Positions 1 through 7,848 of a stretch of 13,605 nt of DNA are shown here, piece after piece. The notes under the pieces are model-generated. The model saw nothing but the letters and a program-made list of their open reading frames with translations, did not search any database and was not told the origin of the DNA. A program made the position numbers and the translations under genes. Each line of letters begins with the position of its first letter. The first letter of the stretch is position 1. The stretch spans positions 1 to 13,605 of the forward strand of contig DWUQ01000043.1 of the NCBI GenBank assembly GCA_019120675.1, in the 5' to 3' direction. The DNA is from Candidatus Paenalcaligenes intestinipullorum (GTDB lineage: Bacteria > Pseudomonadota > Gammaproteobacteria > Burkholderiales > Burkholderiaceae_B).

Positions 1-1
1 C

Positions 2-655
2 GTGATTGTGGCCGGTTGGGCGTCCAACTCCAAATACGCGCTCTTGGGTGGTCTACGGGCCGCCGCACAAGTGTTGTCTTATGAGTTGGCGATTGGTTTT
101 GTGTTGGTGGCGGTGTTGCTGGTGTCCGGCACGCTTAACCTCAGCGAAATCGTATTGGGGCAAACTCGTGGTATGTTTGCCGAGCGTGGCTTGAACTTCC
201 TATCTTGGAACTGGTTGCCCCTCTTGCCGCTGTTCGTGATCTACGTTATTTCCGCGGTGGCCGAAACCAACCGTCACCCCTTTGACGTGGTCGAGGGTGA
301 GTCCGAGATTGTTGCGGGCCCCATGGTGGAATACTCCGGTATGGGCTTTGCGCTGTTTTTCCTCGGCGAATACGCCAACATGATTTTATTGTCCGCTTTG
401 GCTTCCATTATGTTCTTGGGCGGCTGGACTCCGATTGTTGAGTTCGCACCCTTCACATGGATTCCAGGCTGGTTGTGGTTGGGCTTAAAAACCTTTGTGG
501 TGGTTTCAATGTTTGTCTGGTTCCGCGCAACGTTCCCACGTTTCCGCTATGACCAGATCATGCGCTTAGGTTGGAAAGTCTTTATTCCCCTGACGGGTGT
601 GTGGCTGGTGGTGCTTGCCATCTGGATGCAGACCCCTTGGAATATTTGGCATTAA
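2..655 (+). CDS. nuoH: NADH-quinone oxidoreductase subunit H (NuoH), C-terminal part, 5' end outside window
   Basis: NuoH (the ND1 equivalent) is the membrane subunit of complex I that joins the peripheral arm to the membrane arm and helps form the quinone chamber. The visible 217 residues are the C-terminal portion. They start at the conserved GWASNSKYALLGGLRAAAQ segment, followed by several hydrophobic helices. The acidic loop with ETNRHPFD (residues 88-95 of the fragment), the glutamates of VEGESE and the VEYSGM motif are hallmarks of NuoH and line the quinone site. The C-terminal FRYDQIMRLGWK motif is also conserved. The GTG at position 2 is an internal valine codon, not a start; a complete NuoH has roughly 320-360 residues. 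The gene ends 17 bases before nuoI. No frameshift is seen. The identification is secure. Confidence 0.97.
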   Translation: MIVAGWASNSKYALLGGLRAAAQVLSYELAIGFVLVAVLLVSGTLNLSEIVLGQTRGMFAERGLNFLSWNWLPLLPLFVIYVISAVAETNRHPFDVVEGESEIVAGPMVEYSGMGFALFFLGEYANMILLSALASIMFLGGWTPIVEFAPFTWIPGWLWLGLKTFVVVSMFVWFRATFPRFRYDQIMRLGWKVFIPLTGVWLVVLAIWMQTPWNIWH

Positions 656-660
656 GGCGC

Positions 661-664
661 GAGG
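661..664 (+). promoter_or_regulatory. ribosome binding site of nuoI
   Basis: GAGG lies 8 bases before the ATG at 673, in the short nuoH-nuoI gap. It supports that ATG as the nuoI start and is one of the clearer Shine-Dalgarno sequences in the operon. Confidence 0.6.
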
Positions 665-672
665 GTTAAATT

Positions 673-1161
673 ATGGATGCTATTAAAGACTTTTTCGGCA
701 GCCTGATGCTGTCTGAGATGCTAAAAGGGATGCGTCTGACTGGAAAATACTTTTTCCGTCGCAAGGTGACTCTGCGCTATCCCGTCGAGAAAACACCTAC
801 TTCAGCACGATTTCGTGGCTTACACGCTTTGCGTCGTTATCCCAACGGCGAAGAGCGTTGTATTGCCTGTAAATTATGCGAAGCCGTGTGTCCGGCCTTG
901 GCCATCTCGATCGAATCGGCCGAGCGTGAGGATGGTACCCGTCGTACCACTCGTTACGACATCGACCTGACCAAATGTATTTTCTGCGGGTTTTGTGAGG
1001 AAAGCTGCCCAGTGGATTCGATTGTGGAAACCCACATCCACGAATACCACGGCGAAAAGCGCGGCGATCTGTACTACACCAAAGACATGCTTTTGGCCAT
1101 CGGTGACCGTTTTGAACCTGAAATTGCGAAGCGTCGTGCAGAAGACGCTCCGTATCGCTAG
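673..1161 (+). CDS. nuoI: NADH-quinone oxidoreductase subunit I (NuoI), ferredoxin-type iron-sulfur subunit
   Basis: NuoI carries the two tetranuclear clusters N6a and N6b, which pass electrons in the peripheral arm of complex I towards cluster N2 and quinone. The 162-residue protein has two complete 4Fe-4S ferredoxin motifs. The first is CIACKLCEAVCP with Cys63, 66, 69 and 73. The second is CIFCGFCEESCP with Cys102, 105, 108 and 112. Each motif ends in the usual Cys-Pro. The N-terminal region has an amphipathic, basic stretch (RLTGKYFFRRKVTLRYP) typical of the membrane-facing side. The HEYHGEKRGDLYYTKDMLL segment near the C terminus is conserved in the family. The length matches alpha- and betaproteobacterial NuoI, which is shorter than the E. 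coli protein. The start at 673 is supported by GAGG. All eight ligand cysteines are present. Confidence 0.98.
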   Translation: MDAIKDFFGSLMLSEMLKGMRLTGKYFFRRKVTLRYPVEKTPTSARFRGLHALRRYPNGEERCIACKLCEAVCPALAISIESAEREDGTRRTTRYDIDLTKCIFCGFCEESCPVDSIVETHIHEYHGEKRGDLYYTKDMLLAIGDRFEPEIAKRRAEDAPYR

Positions 1162-1181
1162 GCTGAGGTCCGACCCGAATT

Positions 1182-1814
1182 ATGTTTACTACTATTTTAT
1201 TTTATGTGCTGGCCTTTGTTCTGCTCTACGCGGCCTTCCGCGTGGTGTCGGCCTATAGCCCAGTGACCGCTGTGTTGCATTTGATTTTGGCCTTCTTCTC
1301 GGCGGCTATGATCTGGATGACCTTAGGCGCAGAGTTTTTATCCCTGTTGCTGATTGTGGTGTATGTGGGCGCGGTCATGGTGATGTTCCTGTTTGTCATC
1401 ATGCTGCTGGATGTACGCGATCACCCCATGAGCGAAAAGCTCAAACCCTACTTGCCCATGGGCATTGTGGTGGGTTTGATCATGGTCGCCGAAATGGCCT
1501 TTGTGCTGTCACGTGCGTGGGTGGATGCCGGTGCCAAGGCACTGACCCCCGAGAACTACAACAACACACGCGTGATTGGTGAAATGATGTACACCGATTA
1601 TATTTTTGCCGTGCAATTAGGCGGGGTGATTTTATTAGTCGGGATGGTGGCGGCCATTGCTCTAACCTTACGTCGTCGTCCGGGTGTCAAGCGCACCAAC
1701 TCGTCGGCTCAAGTCAAAGTACGCGCTGAGGATCGTTTGCGTATTGTGTCCATGGAGCCCCAAGTTGAAGCCAAACCGGTTCGTCCTGAAGCCAACTCTG
1801 GAGAGCAAGCATGA
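1182..1814 (+). CDS. nuoJ: NADH-quinone oxidoreductase subunit J (NuoJ)
   Basis: NuoJ (the ND6 equivalent) is a membrane subunit of complex I near the junction with the peripheral arm. It takes part in coupling quinone reduction to proton pumping. The 210 residues contain about five hydrophobic segments. The conserved third helix reads VYVGAVMVMFLFVIMLLD (residues 60-77) and is preceded by GAEFLSLLLIV with Glu51. This helix switches between alpha and pi forms in known complex I structures. After the last helix (about 140-163) comes a long hydrophilic, charged tail of about 45 residues (RRRPGVKRTNSS onward), which is probably cytoplasmic. The start is 20 bases after the nuoI stop. A GAGG at 1165-1168 is rather far from the ATG (13 bases). 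The stop overlaps the nuoK start as ATGA. Confidence 0.96.
   Translation: MFTTILFYVLAFVLLYAAFRVVSAYSPVTAVLHLILAFFSAAMIWMTLGAEFLSLLLIVVYVGAVMVMFLFVIMLLDVRDHPMSEKLKPYLPMGIVVGLIMVAEMAFVLSRAWVDAGAKALTPENYNNTRVIGEMMYTDYIFAVQLGGVILLVGMVAAIALTLRRRPGVKRTNSSAQVKVRAEDRLRIVSMEPQVEAKPVRPEANSGEQA
1800..1803 (+). promoter_or_regulatory. ribosome binding site of nuoK
   Basis: GGAG inside the last codons of nuoJ lies 7 bases before the ATG at 1811 and 10 before the adjacent in-frame ATG at 1814. The spacing favours 1811 slightly, but either start gives a normal NuoK. Confidence 0.5.
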
Positions 1815-2122
1815 TGGAACTTAGTCTCACGCATTATCTGGTACTCGGTGCCATTCTGTTCACTATTGGTTTATTTGGCTTCTTTTTAAATCGCCGTAAC
1901 CTTTTGATCTTATTGATGTCGGTGGAGTTAATTCTGCTATCGGCCAATATGAACTTTGTCGCCTTCTCCACCTGGTTTGGGGATACGGCTGGGCAGGTTT
2001 TTGTGTTCTTCGTCTTAACCGTCGCCGCGGCTGAAGCCGCCATCGGGCTGGCAATTCTGGTGCTGTTGTTCCGCAACCTGAATTCCATCAGCGTAGACAA
2101 ACTAGACCAGCTCAAAGGTTGA
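1811..2122 (+). CDS. nuoK: NADH-quinone oxidoreductase subunit K (NuoK)
   Basis: NuoK (the ND4L equivalent) is a small three-helix membrane subunit of complex I. It carries key acidic residues of the proton-conducting central axis. The protein has 103 residues, close to the usual 100-102. The conserved membrane glutamates are Glu39 (in LLMSVELILLSANMNFVAF) and Glu75 (in VAAAEAAIGLAIL). They correspond to Glu36 and Glu72 of E. coli NuoK. The segment GQVFVFFVLTVAAAE is nearly invariant in the family. The start overlaps the nuoJ stop by 4 bases (ATGA), which suggests translational coupling. Two ATG codons stand side by side at 1811 and 1814, so the true N terminus could be one residue shorter. 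Confidence 0.97.
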   Translation: MMELSLTHYLVLGAILFTIGLFGFFLNRRNLLILLMSVELILLSANMNFVAFSTWFGDTAGQVFVFFVLTVAAAEAAIGLAILVLLFRNLNSISVDKLDQLKG

Positions 2123-2138
2123 TGGGGTCGCACACATT

Positions 2139-4160
2139 ATGAACTCACCAAGTCTTTATTTATTGATTGCACTGGCTCCGTTAGTCGGTGCGTTGCTTGC
2201 CGGTTTGTTTGGCACGGGCTTTTTAGGCCGTTTAGTCAGCAAAACGGGTGCGCACGTCATCACCATTGTCGGTGTGGCGATTTCCTTTATTGGCTCTGTT
2301 GTCGTACTGATGCAAACCCTCAATGGGCAAAGCTTCGACGGGGCGGTCTATACGTGGGCTACCATTGGTGGCGTGGAGTGGCAGATCGGGTTTTTGATCG
2401 ACAACCTCACCGCCTTGATGATGGTAGTGGTCACCTCCGTATCCTTGATGGTGCATATTTACACCATTGGGTATATGGCCGATGACCCCGGTTACCAGCG
2501 TTTCTTTGCGTACATCTCGTTGTTTACCTTCTCCATGCTGATGCTGGTGATGGCCAACAACATGTTGCAGCTGTTCTTTGGCTGGGAAGCGGTGGGCCTG
2601 GTGTCCTACCTACTGATTGGTTTCTGGTTTGAACGCAGCTCAGCAACCTTTGCCAATATGAAAGCCTTCTTGGTCAACCGTGTGGGGGACTTTGGCTTTG
2701 TGTTAGGGATTGGTTTGCTCTATGCCTACACCGGCAGCATGCATTATGGCGAGGTCTTCGCCAAGCTCGACGAGCTCAATCAACTCGTGTTCCCAGGCAC
2801 CGATTGGAAGCTGGTCACCGTGGCGTGTATTGCGTTGTTTGTGGGCGCAATGGGTAAATCCGCACAGGTTCCGCTGCACAGCTGGTTGCCCGATTCCATG
2901 GAAGGTCCTACCCCCATCTCCGCGTTGATTCACGCAGCCACGATGGTGACAGCGGGGATCTTTATGGTGGCGCGTTTCTCGCCGCTGTATGAGCTGTCCA
3001 ATACCGCCTTGTCGTTTATTATCGTGATCGGCGCGATTGGTGCGCTGTTCCTCGGTATTTTGGGTATTATCCAAAACGACGTGAAACGCGTCGTGGCGTA
3101 CTCCACCTTGTCGCAGTTGGGCTATATGACGGTTGCCTTGGGCGCGTCGGCCTACTCGGTGGCGGTGTTCCACCTGATGACACACGCGTTCTTTAAAGCC
3201 TTGCTGTTCTTGGGCGCGGGTTCGGTCATTATCGGTATGCATCACAACCAAGACATCCGTGCAATGGGTGGCTTGCGTAAGTACATGCCGATTACGTGGA
3301 TTACCTTCTTGCTGGGTACGTTGGCATTGGTCGGCACACCGTTTTTCTCGGGCTTCTACTCCAAAGAGCACATCATCGAAGCGGCAGGTGCTGCGGCTGA
3401 GGGTGGCCTATGGGGCGCAAGCTTTGCCTACTACGCTACGCTTATTGGTGTGTTTGTGTCGTCGTTGTACTCCTTCCGCCTGTACTTCATTGTGTTCCAC
3501 GGCAAGGAAAACTTCCGCAACCCACCCGCGGAGGCGTTAGCCGATTTCGAAGACGGTCATCATGGGCATTTTGATCATGAAAACCCCAAAGAGTCCCCAT
3601 GGGTGGTGGTGTTGCCTTTAGTGCTGTTGGCGGTGCCTTCAGTCATGGCCGGTATTTGGTTCATTGATCCGTTGCTGTTTGGTGATTTCTTTAGCGGCAT
3701 CATTACCGTATTGCCTGAGCACATTGCGATGGCCGATTTGGCGAGCCATTGGCATGGTTGGGTCGAGTACGCTTTACATGGCTTTATGACCGTACCGTTC
3801 TGGTTGATGGTAGCGGGTGCGGTGGTGTCCTGGTACTTCTACTTGATTAACCCCGCCATTCCTGCGGCGATCAAGCGTCACACTCGTGGCCTGAACACCT
3901 TGCTGGAAAACAAATACTACGTCGACTGGTTTAACGAGCAAGTGATTGCACGTGGTGCCCGTGCCTTGGGTACGGGCCTCTGGAAAGGGGCCGATGCGGG
4001 CTTTATTGATGGCTTCGTTGTCAATGGCAGCGCGCGCGTGGTCGGCTGGATTGCCGCTGCATCGCGTCGCATTCAGTCCGGCTTCGTTTACCACTACGCC
4101 TTTGCCATGATTCTTGGCATTTTGGCCCTCCTTACTCTTTTTGTGCTGACGGTTAACTAA
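2139..4160 (+). CDS. nuoL: NADH-quinone oxidoreductase subunit L (NuoL)
   Basis: NuoL (the ND5 equivalent) is the distal antiporter-like, proton-pumping subunit of complex I, with a long lateral helix. The protein has 673 residues, in the normal range. Conserved channel residues are present: Glu150 in FGWEAVGLVSYLLIGFW, Lys240 in GKSAQVPLHSWLPD, His265 in ALIHAATMV, His345 and His349 in VFHLMTHAFFKA, and Lys409 in GFYSKE. These match Glu144, Lys229, His254, His334/338 and Lys399 of E. coli NuoL. A His- and Asp-rich loop (about 470-483, with HHGHFDH) is a common hydrophilic insertion in betaproteobacterial NuoL. The C-terminal part (about 580-673) contains the amphipathic lateral helix region and a final membrane anchor. 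Only a weak GGGG precedes the start. The stop codon shares its last base with the nuoM start (TAATG). Confidence 0.98.
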   Translation: MNSPSLYLLIALAPLVGALLAGLFGTGFLGRLVSKTGAHVITIVGVAISFIGSVVVLMQTLNGQSFDGAVYTWATIGGVEWQIGFLIDNLTALMMVVVTSVSLMVHIYTIGYMADDPGYQRFFAYISLFTFSMLMLVMANNMLQLFFGWEAVGLVSYLLIGFWFERSSATFANMKAFLVNRVGDFGFVLGIGLLYAYTGSMHYGEVFAKLDELNQLVFPGTDWKLVTVACIALFVGAMGKSAQVPLHSWLPDSMEGPTPISALIHAATMVTAGIFMVARFSPLYELSNTALSFIIVIGAIGALFLGILGIIQNDVKRVVAYSTLSQLGYMTVALGASAYSVAVFHLMTHAFFKALLFLGAGSVIIGMHHNQDIRAMGGLRKYMPITWITFLLGTLALVGTPFFSGFYSKEHIIEAAGAAAEGGLWGASFAYYATLIGVFVSSLYSFRLYFIVFHGKENFRNPPAEALADFEDGHHGHFDHENPKESPWVVVLPLVLLAVPSVMAGIWFIDPLLFGDFFSGIITVLPEHIAMADLASHWHGWVEYALHGFMTVPFWLMVAGAVVSWYFYLINPAIPAAIKRHTRGLNTLLENKYYVDWFNEQVIARGARALGTGLWKGADAGFIDGFVVNGSARVVGWIAAASRRIQSGFVYHYAFAMILGILALLTLFVLTVN

Positions 4161-5659
4161 TGGCAAGCGATATGGCGTCTTCTACATTACCTTGGTTATC
4201 GCTCGCAATCTTTGTGCCCATTCTTTCCGGCCTGCTGGTGCTGGTGCTTGGGCGCGACGATCGTCCCTCTTTCACACGTACGTTGTCGTTAGTCGGGGCT
4301 ATTGCGGGTTTTCTCGTAACAATTCCGCTGTATACCGGCTTTGATCCGGGTACTGCCAATATGCAATTCGTGGAGCTCACTCCATGGATTGAGACCTTTG
4401 CCGTCAATTACCACTTGGGTGTGGATGGCATTTCCCTGTGGTTTGTCTTGCTGACTGCCTTTATCACCATTATTGTGGTGATTGCTGGGTGGGAGGTCAT
4501 CACCGATCGCGTGGCGCAATACATGGGTGCTTTTCTGATCCTCTCGGGTCTGATGGTCGGTGTGTTTGCGGCACTGGATGGGTTGCTGTTTTACATCTTC
4601 TTCGAAGCCACTCTGATCCCCATGTACATCATTATTGGGGTGTGGGGTGGGCCACGTCGGGTGTACGCTTCCTTTAAATTCTTCTTGTACACGCTGCTCG
4701 GTTCGCTGCTCACGCTGATTGCTTTTGTGTACCTGTGGAACGTTTCCGGTGGCTCCTTTGATATCCAAACTTGGCACCAAACTCCCTTGGCCTTGCAGCC
4801 ACAGATTCTGATCTTCTTGGCGCTGTTCATGGCTTTTGCGGTCAAGGTACCGATGTGGCCGGTGCACACCTGGTTACCGGATGCCCACGTCGAGGCGCCC
4901 ACCGGTGGTTCCGTCGTACTGGCGGCCATCATGCTGAAGCTGGGTGCGTATGGTTTCCTACGCTTTTCCATGCCGATCGCGCCCGATGCCTCGCACGAGT
5001 TGTCGGGGCTGATGATCGCGTTGTCACTGATTGCTGTGGTGTATATTGGCCTAGTCGCCATCGTGCAGCGCGACATGAAAAAGCTGGTGGCGTATTCCTC
5101 CGTGGCGCATATGGGTTTTGTGACCTTAGGCTTTTTCGTGTTTAACGCCACCGGTCTTGAGGGCGGCATCATTCAAATGATCTCGCACGGGTTTGTCTCC
5201 GGTGCCATGTTCCTGTGTATTGGGGTGTTGTACGATCGCATGCACACACGCGAAATTGAAAACTACGGCGGTGTGGTCACCAAGATGCCCCGTTTTGTGA
5301 CTTTTTTCGTGTTGTTCTCTATGGCCAACTGCGGCTTGCCCGGTACCAGTGGTTTTGTGGGTGAGTTCACAGTCATTATGGGCGCGGTCGAATTCAACTT
5401 CTGGATTGGTCTGCTGACCGCATCGGCCTTGATTACCGGTGCCGCCTATTCACTTTGGCTGATCAAGCGCGTCGCCTTCGGTCCGGTTACCAACCCACAA
5501 GTGGGCGCGTTGCAGGACATCAATGGTCGTGAGTTCCTTATGCTGGGTGTGATGGCGATTGCAGTCTTGTTTATGGGTGTCTATCCCAAGCCCTTTACCG
5601 AAGTGATGCATGTGTCGGTGGATGCTCTCTTGCAGCATATGGCTGTATCGAAACTGTAG
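4160..5659 (+). CDS. nuoM: NADH-quinone oxidoreductase subunit M (NuoM)
   Basis: NuoM (the ND4 equivalent) is the middle antiporter-like proton-pumping subunit of complex I. The 499 residues form about 14 hydrophobic segments. Expected channel residues are visible: Glu149 in FFEATLIPMY, Lys229 with His236 in AVKVPMWPVHTWLPDAHVEAP, Lys260 in AIMLKLGAYGFLR, and Glu402 in GFVGEF. The SHGFVSGAMFL motif (residues 342-352) is also characteristic. The start at 4160 overlaps the nuoL stop by one base (TAATG), which implies coupled translation. A second in-frame ATG at 4172 would remove four residues (MASD), and no strong Shine-Dalgarno sequence separates the two. The gene ends 12 bases before nuoN. 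Confidence 0.98.
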   Translation: MASDMASSTLPWLSLAIFVPILSGLLVLVLGRDDRPSFTRTLSLVGAIAGFLVTIPLYTGFDPGTANMQFVELTPWIETFAVNYHLGVDGISLWFVLLTAFITIIVVIAGWEVITDRVAQYMGAFLILSGLMVGVFAALDGLLFYIFFEATLIPMYIIIGVWGGPRRVYASFKFFLYTLLGSLLTLIAFVYLWNVSGGSFDIQTWHQTPLALQPQILIFLALFMAFAVKVPMWPVHTWLPDAHVEAPTGGSVVLAAIMLKLGAYGFLRFSMPIAPDASHELSGLMIALSLIAVVYIGLVAIVQRDMKKLVAYSSVAHMGFVTLGFFVFNATGLEGGIIQMISHGFVSGAMFLCIGVLYDRMHTREIENYGGVVTKMPRFVTFFVLFSMANCGLPGTSGFVGEFTVIMGAVEFNFWIGLLTASALITGAAYSLWLIKRVAFGPVTNPQVGALQDINGREFLMLGVMAIAVLFMGVYPKPFTEVMHVSVDALLQHMAVSKL

Positions 5660-5671
5660 GCCGAGAAGATT

Positions 5672-7162
5672 ATGGATTATTCATTTGATTTTGTTTTGGC
5701 CACGCCCGAAATTGCGCTATTAGTTATGGCAGCGGGTGTGCTGTTATTCGATGCGTTCAACAAGGACGGTGATCGTTACGCCACCTTTGGCTTGTCGTTA
5801 GTCAGCCTATTGGTACTGTCTGGTTTAACCCTCTGGCAGTGGAACGATGGGGTTGAAGGCATCGGTTTTGGTGGCTTGTATGTTACCGATTCCTTGGCGC
5901 ATTTCTTAAAGCTCTGCTCGTATATTGCGGTGGCGGCCACGTTGATTTACGGCCGTGCCTACGCCGAAGAGCGTGACCTACTCAAAAATGGTGGCGAGCT
6001 GTATTCATTGACCCTCTTGGCTCTATTGGGCCAAATGGTCATGATTTCTGCTGGCAGCATGTTGACGGTGTTTTTAGGCGTGGAGCTGATGTCCTTTGCC
6101 TTGTACGCCTTGGTTGCTTTGCGTCGTGAGCATCAGAAATCGGTCGAAGCCGCCATGAAGTACTTTGTGCTTGGGGCTTTGTCGTCCGGTGTGCTGCTGT
6201 ATGGTTTGTCTATGGTGTACGGTTCCACCGGTACCCTAGATTTGCATGAAATTGCCGCAGCGGTATCCGCAGGCGAGTACCAGCGTTTGGCGTTAGTGTT
6301 TGGTGTGGTGTTTATTGTGTCCGGTCTGGCCTTTAAGCTGACGGCTGCACCGTTCCACATGTGGACACCCGACGTCTACCAAGGTGCCCCCACCACGGTT
6401 ACGCTGGTGATTGCTGCCGCGCCCAAATTAGCGGCTACCGCTATGGCGTTGCGCCTGCTGATCGAAGCCTTGCACGGTGCCGCCCTCGATTGGCAGCCCA
6501 TGCTGATGATCTTGGCGGTGGTGTCGTTGGTACTCGGGAACTTAACCGCCATTATGCAGACCAATTTCAAGCGTATGCTGGCGTTTTCTACCGTTTCGCA
6601 CATGGGTTTTATCTTCCTGGGCCTCGCTTCCGGTGTCAACGCAGATGGCAGTATCTCAGTTGAAGCCTACGGCGCAGCGGTGTTTTATGCAGTGATTTAT
6701 GTGCTCACCACACTGAGCTCTTTTGGCTTGATCTTGTTGCTCAGCCGCAAAGGGTTTGAGTGTGAAAACATCGATGACCTCAAAGGCTTGAACCGTCGCC
6801 ACCCCATGCTCGCGTTTGTATTGCTGCTGACGATGTTCTCACTGGCCGGAATCCCACCTATGGCGGGCTTCTACGCCAAGCTGAGTGTGCTCCAGGCTGT
6901 GGTCGGTGCAGGTTATGTGTGGCTGGCCGTGTTTGCGGTGGTGATGTCTTTGATCGGTGCGTTTTATTACTTGCGCGTCGTCAAGGTCGCCTACTTCGAC
7001 GAGCCGGTCGAGGGCGCAGTACCCGCTACCGCTTCGCACATCGACTGGTTTACCAGTGGGGTCTTGTCCGTCAACGGCTTGCTCATTTTGGTGTACGGTA
7101 TTTTGCCGGGCAGCCTCATGGCTTTATGCATACGCGTCGTACAGGATTCCTTAGGTTTCTAA
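5672..7162 (+). CDS. nuoN: NADH-quinone oxidoreductase subunit N (NuoN)
   Basis: NuoN (the ND2 equivalent) is the antiporter-like, proton-pumping subunit of complex I that lies nearest to NuoK and NuoJ in the membrane arm. The 496 residues match the family length (485 in E. coli). Conserved charged residues are Glu138 in FLGVELMSFALYALVAL, Lys222 in GLAFKLTAAPFHMWTPDVYQG, Lys252 in AAAPKLAATA, and Lys403 in PMAGFYAKL. They correspond to Glu133, Lys217, Lys247 and Lys395 of E. coli NuoN. The start is preceded by a purine-rich GAGAAG (5663-5668), although the spacing to the ATG is short. It is the last recognised complex I subunit of the operon. The next gene starts 10 bases after its stop. Confidence 0.98.
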   Translation: MDYSFDFVLATPEIALLVMAAGVLLFDAFNKDGDRYATFGLSLVSLLVLSGLTLWQWNDGVEGIGFGGLYVTDSLAHFLKLCSYIAVAATLIYGRAYAEERDLLKNGGELYSLTLLALLGQMVMISAGSMLTVFLGVELMSFALYALVALRREHQKSVEAAMKYFVLGALSSGVLLYGLSMVYGSTGTLDLHEIAAAVSAGEYQRLALVFGVVFIVSGLAFKLTAAPFHMWTPDVYQGAPTTVTLVIAAAPKLAATAMALRLLIEALHGAALDWQPMLMILAVVSLVLGNLTAIMQTNFKRMLAFSTVSHMGFIFLGLASGVNADGSISVEAYGAAVFYAVIYVLTTLSSFGLILLLSRKGFECENIDDLKGLNRRHPMLAFVLLLTMFSLAGIPPMAGFYAKLSVLQAVVGAGYVWLAVFAVVMSLIGAFYYLRVVKVAYFDEPVEGAVPATASHIDWFTSGVLSVNGLLILVYGILPGSLMALCIRVVQDSLGF

Positions 7163-7172
7163 CGAGTTATAC

Positions 7173-7742
7173 ATGAGTCAAAGCTTAGCCATTTGGATTT
7201 TAATTGCGGTGGCCTTAGTCACTGCAAATCTCCCCTTTTTAGTCCAACGTCCGTTGTTTTTCTTTCCATGGCGCCTAAAAGGGGAGCCAGGTGGCTCAAG
7301 CGTGACGCCGGTGCTCAGTTTTGTGCTGGCCGTGGTGGTCTACGGTGTCGTCGGAGTCGCTATTTACCGCTTTGTCGGACAGCTGTTCATTGTCTCCAAC
7401 GCCACGCTGGTATTGGTGTCGGTGGCGATTTTAGCGGTGTTTGTGGTCTTGGCGGCGTTGCCGCGCTTATTGGCTCGCCAGCGTTATGCTCACATCGAAA
7501 AGCCCTTTATGGCGCGTTTCATCGAGTTTCTATCCCTGCTATTTGTGGTGGGGGTATTAGGCTTTAGTTACGAGTTTGTGTACGGCAGCGTCTTCCCTCA
7601 AAGCTGGGAGTTTTATGTGGTGGCTTTGTGCTTGTATATGGTGTTGGGCTATCCCGGCTTTGTGTACCGCTATTTGCTCAAGCGCCGTCGGGTACTGGTC
7701 ACCTCAAAGCCAGCTACCAAAGCGCAGGCTACCCCTCTTTAA
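7173..7742 (+). CDS. DUF2818 family membrane protein, unusually long, at the end of the nuo operon
   Basis: This is a protein of unknown function. Proteins of the DUF2818 family are known as small membrane proteins encoded directly after nuoN in betaproteobacteria. As I recall they have about 95-110 residues; this one has 189. The family signatures are split between the two ends. The N terminus has a membrane helix followed by TANLPFL (residues 17-23). The C terminus has a helical hairpin with VFPQSWEFYVVALCLY (140-155) and YPGFVYRYLLKRRR (160-173). Between them lie about 75 extra residues with two more hydrophobic segments (about 47-69 and 77-97), giving about five membrane segments in all. 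The insert resembles the C-terminal hairpin at an offset of 69 residues. The tail is short and basic. Its position suggests a role linked to complex I assembly or the membrane arm, which is inference only. Confidence 0.85.
   Translation: MSQSLAIWILIAVALVTANLPFLVQRPLFFFPWRLKGEPGGSSVTPVLSFVLAVVVYGVVGVAIYRFVGQLFIVSNATLVLVSVAILAVFVVLAALPRLLARQRYAHIEKPFMARFIEFLSLLFVVGVLGFSYEFVYGSVFPQSWEFYVVALCLYMVLGYPGFVYRYLLKRRRVLVTSKPATKAQATPL
7311..7691 (+). repeat. probable internal duplication within the DUF2818 gene (two 58-codon units)
   Basis: Residues 47-104 (bases 7311-7484) and 116-173 (bases 7518-7691) of the DUF2818 protein align without gaps at a constant offset of 69. I count 13 identities, including Phe50/119, Gly58/127, Val59/128, Gly61/130, Gly69/138, Phe72/141, Ser75/144, Leu99-100/168-169, Arg102/171 and Arg104/173. 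Each unit is a hydrophobic hairpin ending in a basic patch. The nucleotide sequences look diverged, so a duplication would be old. Compositional bias of membrane helices could account for part of the similarity. Confidence 0.4.
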
Positions 7743-7798
7743 CAGGCTAAGTCACTGTAGCGCTTGAGCGCAATCGACTTTAGCAAGCTTAGGCTTAC

Positions 7799-7830
7799 AG
7801 CGGCTACGCATTGGTGTTAGCCGCTTTTTT
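7799..7830 (+). terminator. intrinsic terminator of the nuo operon
   Basis: AGCGGCTA (7799-7806) pairs perfectly with TAGCCGCT (7818-7825) around an 11-base loop, and the T run extends to 7830. It lies 56 bases after the DUF2818 stop and fits rho-independent termination of the complex I operon. The T run touches the first in-frame ATG upstream of serB (7831), which argues against that ATG as the serB start. Confidence 0.85.
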
Positions 7831-7848
7831 ATGGTTAAAACTAGAACT

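Noticed and set aside
2703..3371. 222-codon open frame on the minus strand inside nuoL
   Set aside because: It is antisense to highly conserved NuoL helices. The product is rich in His, Gln and Arg and resembles no known protein, so it is a shadow of the nuoL codon pattern.
3544..3582. His- and Asp-rich stretch in NuoL as a possible metal-binding site
   Set aside because: Hydrophilic His-rich loops at this place are, to my knowledge, common in betaproteobacterial NuoL. There is no defined metal motif.
7760..7771. GCGCT-TG-AGCGC inverted repeat between the DUF2818 gene and serB
   Set aside because: The 5-base arms with a 2-base loop are too short and tight for a stable hairpin, and nothing else supports an operator. 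It may be chance.
7831..7848. Six-codon upstream start for serB
   Set aside because: This ATG directly follows the terminator T run and has no ribosome binding site. The family-like N terminus begins at 7849.
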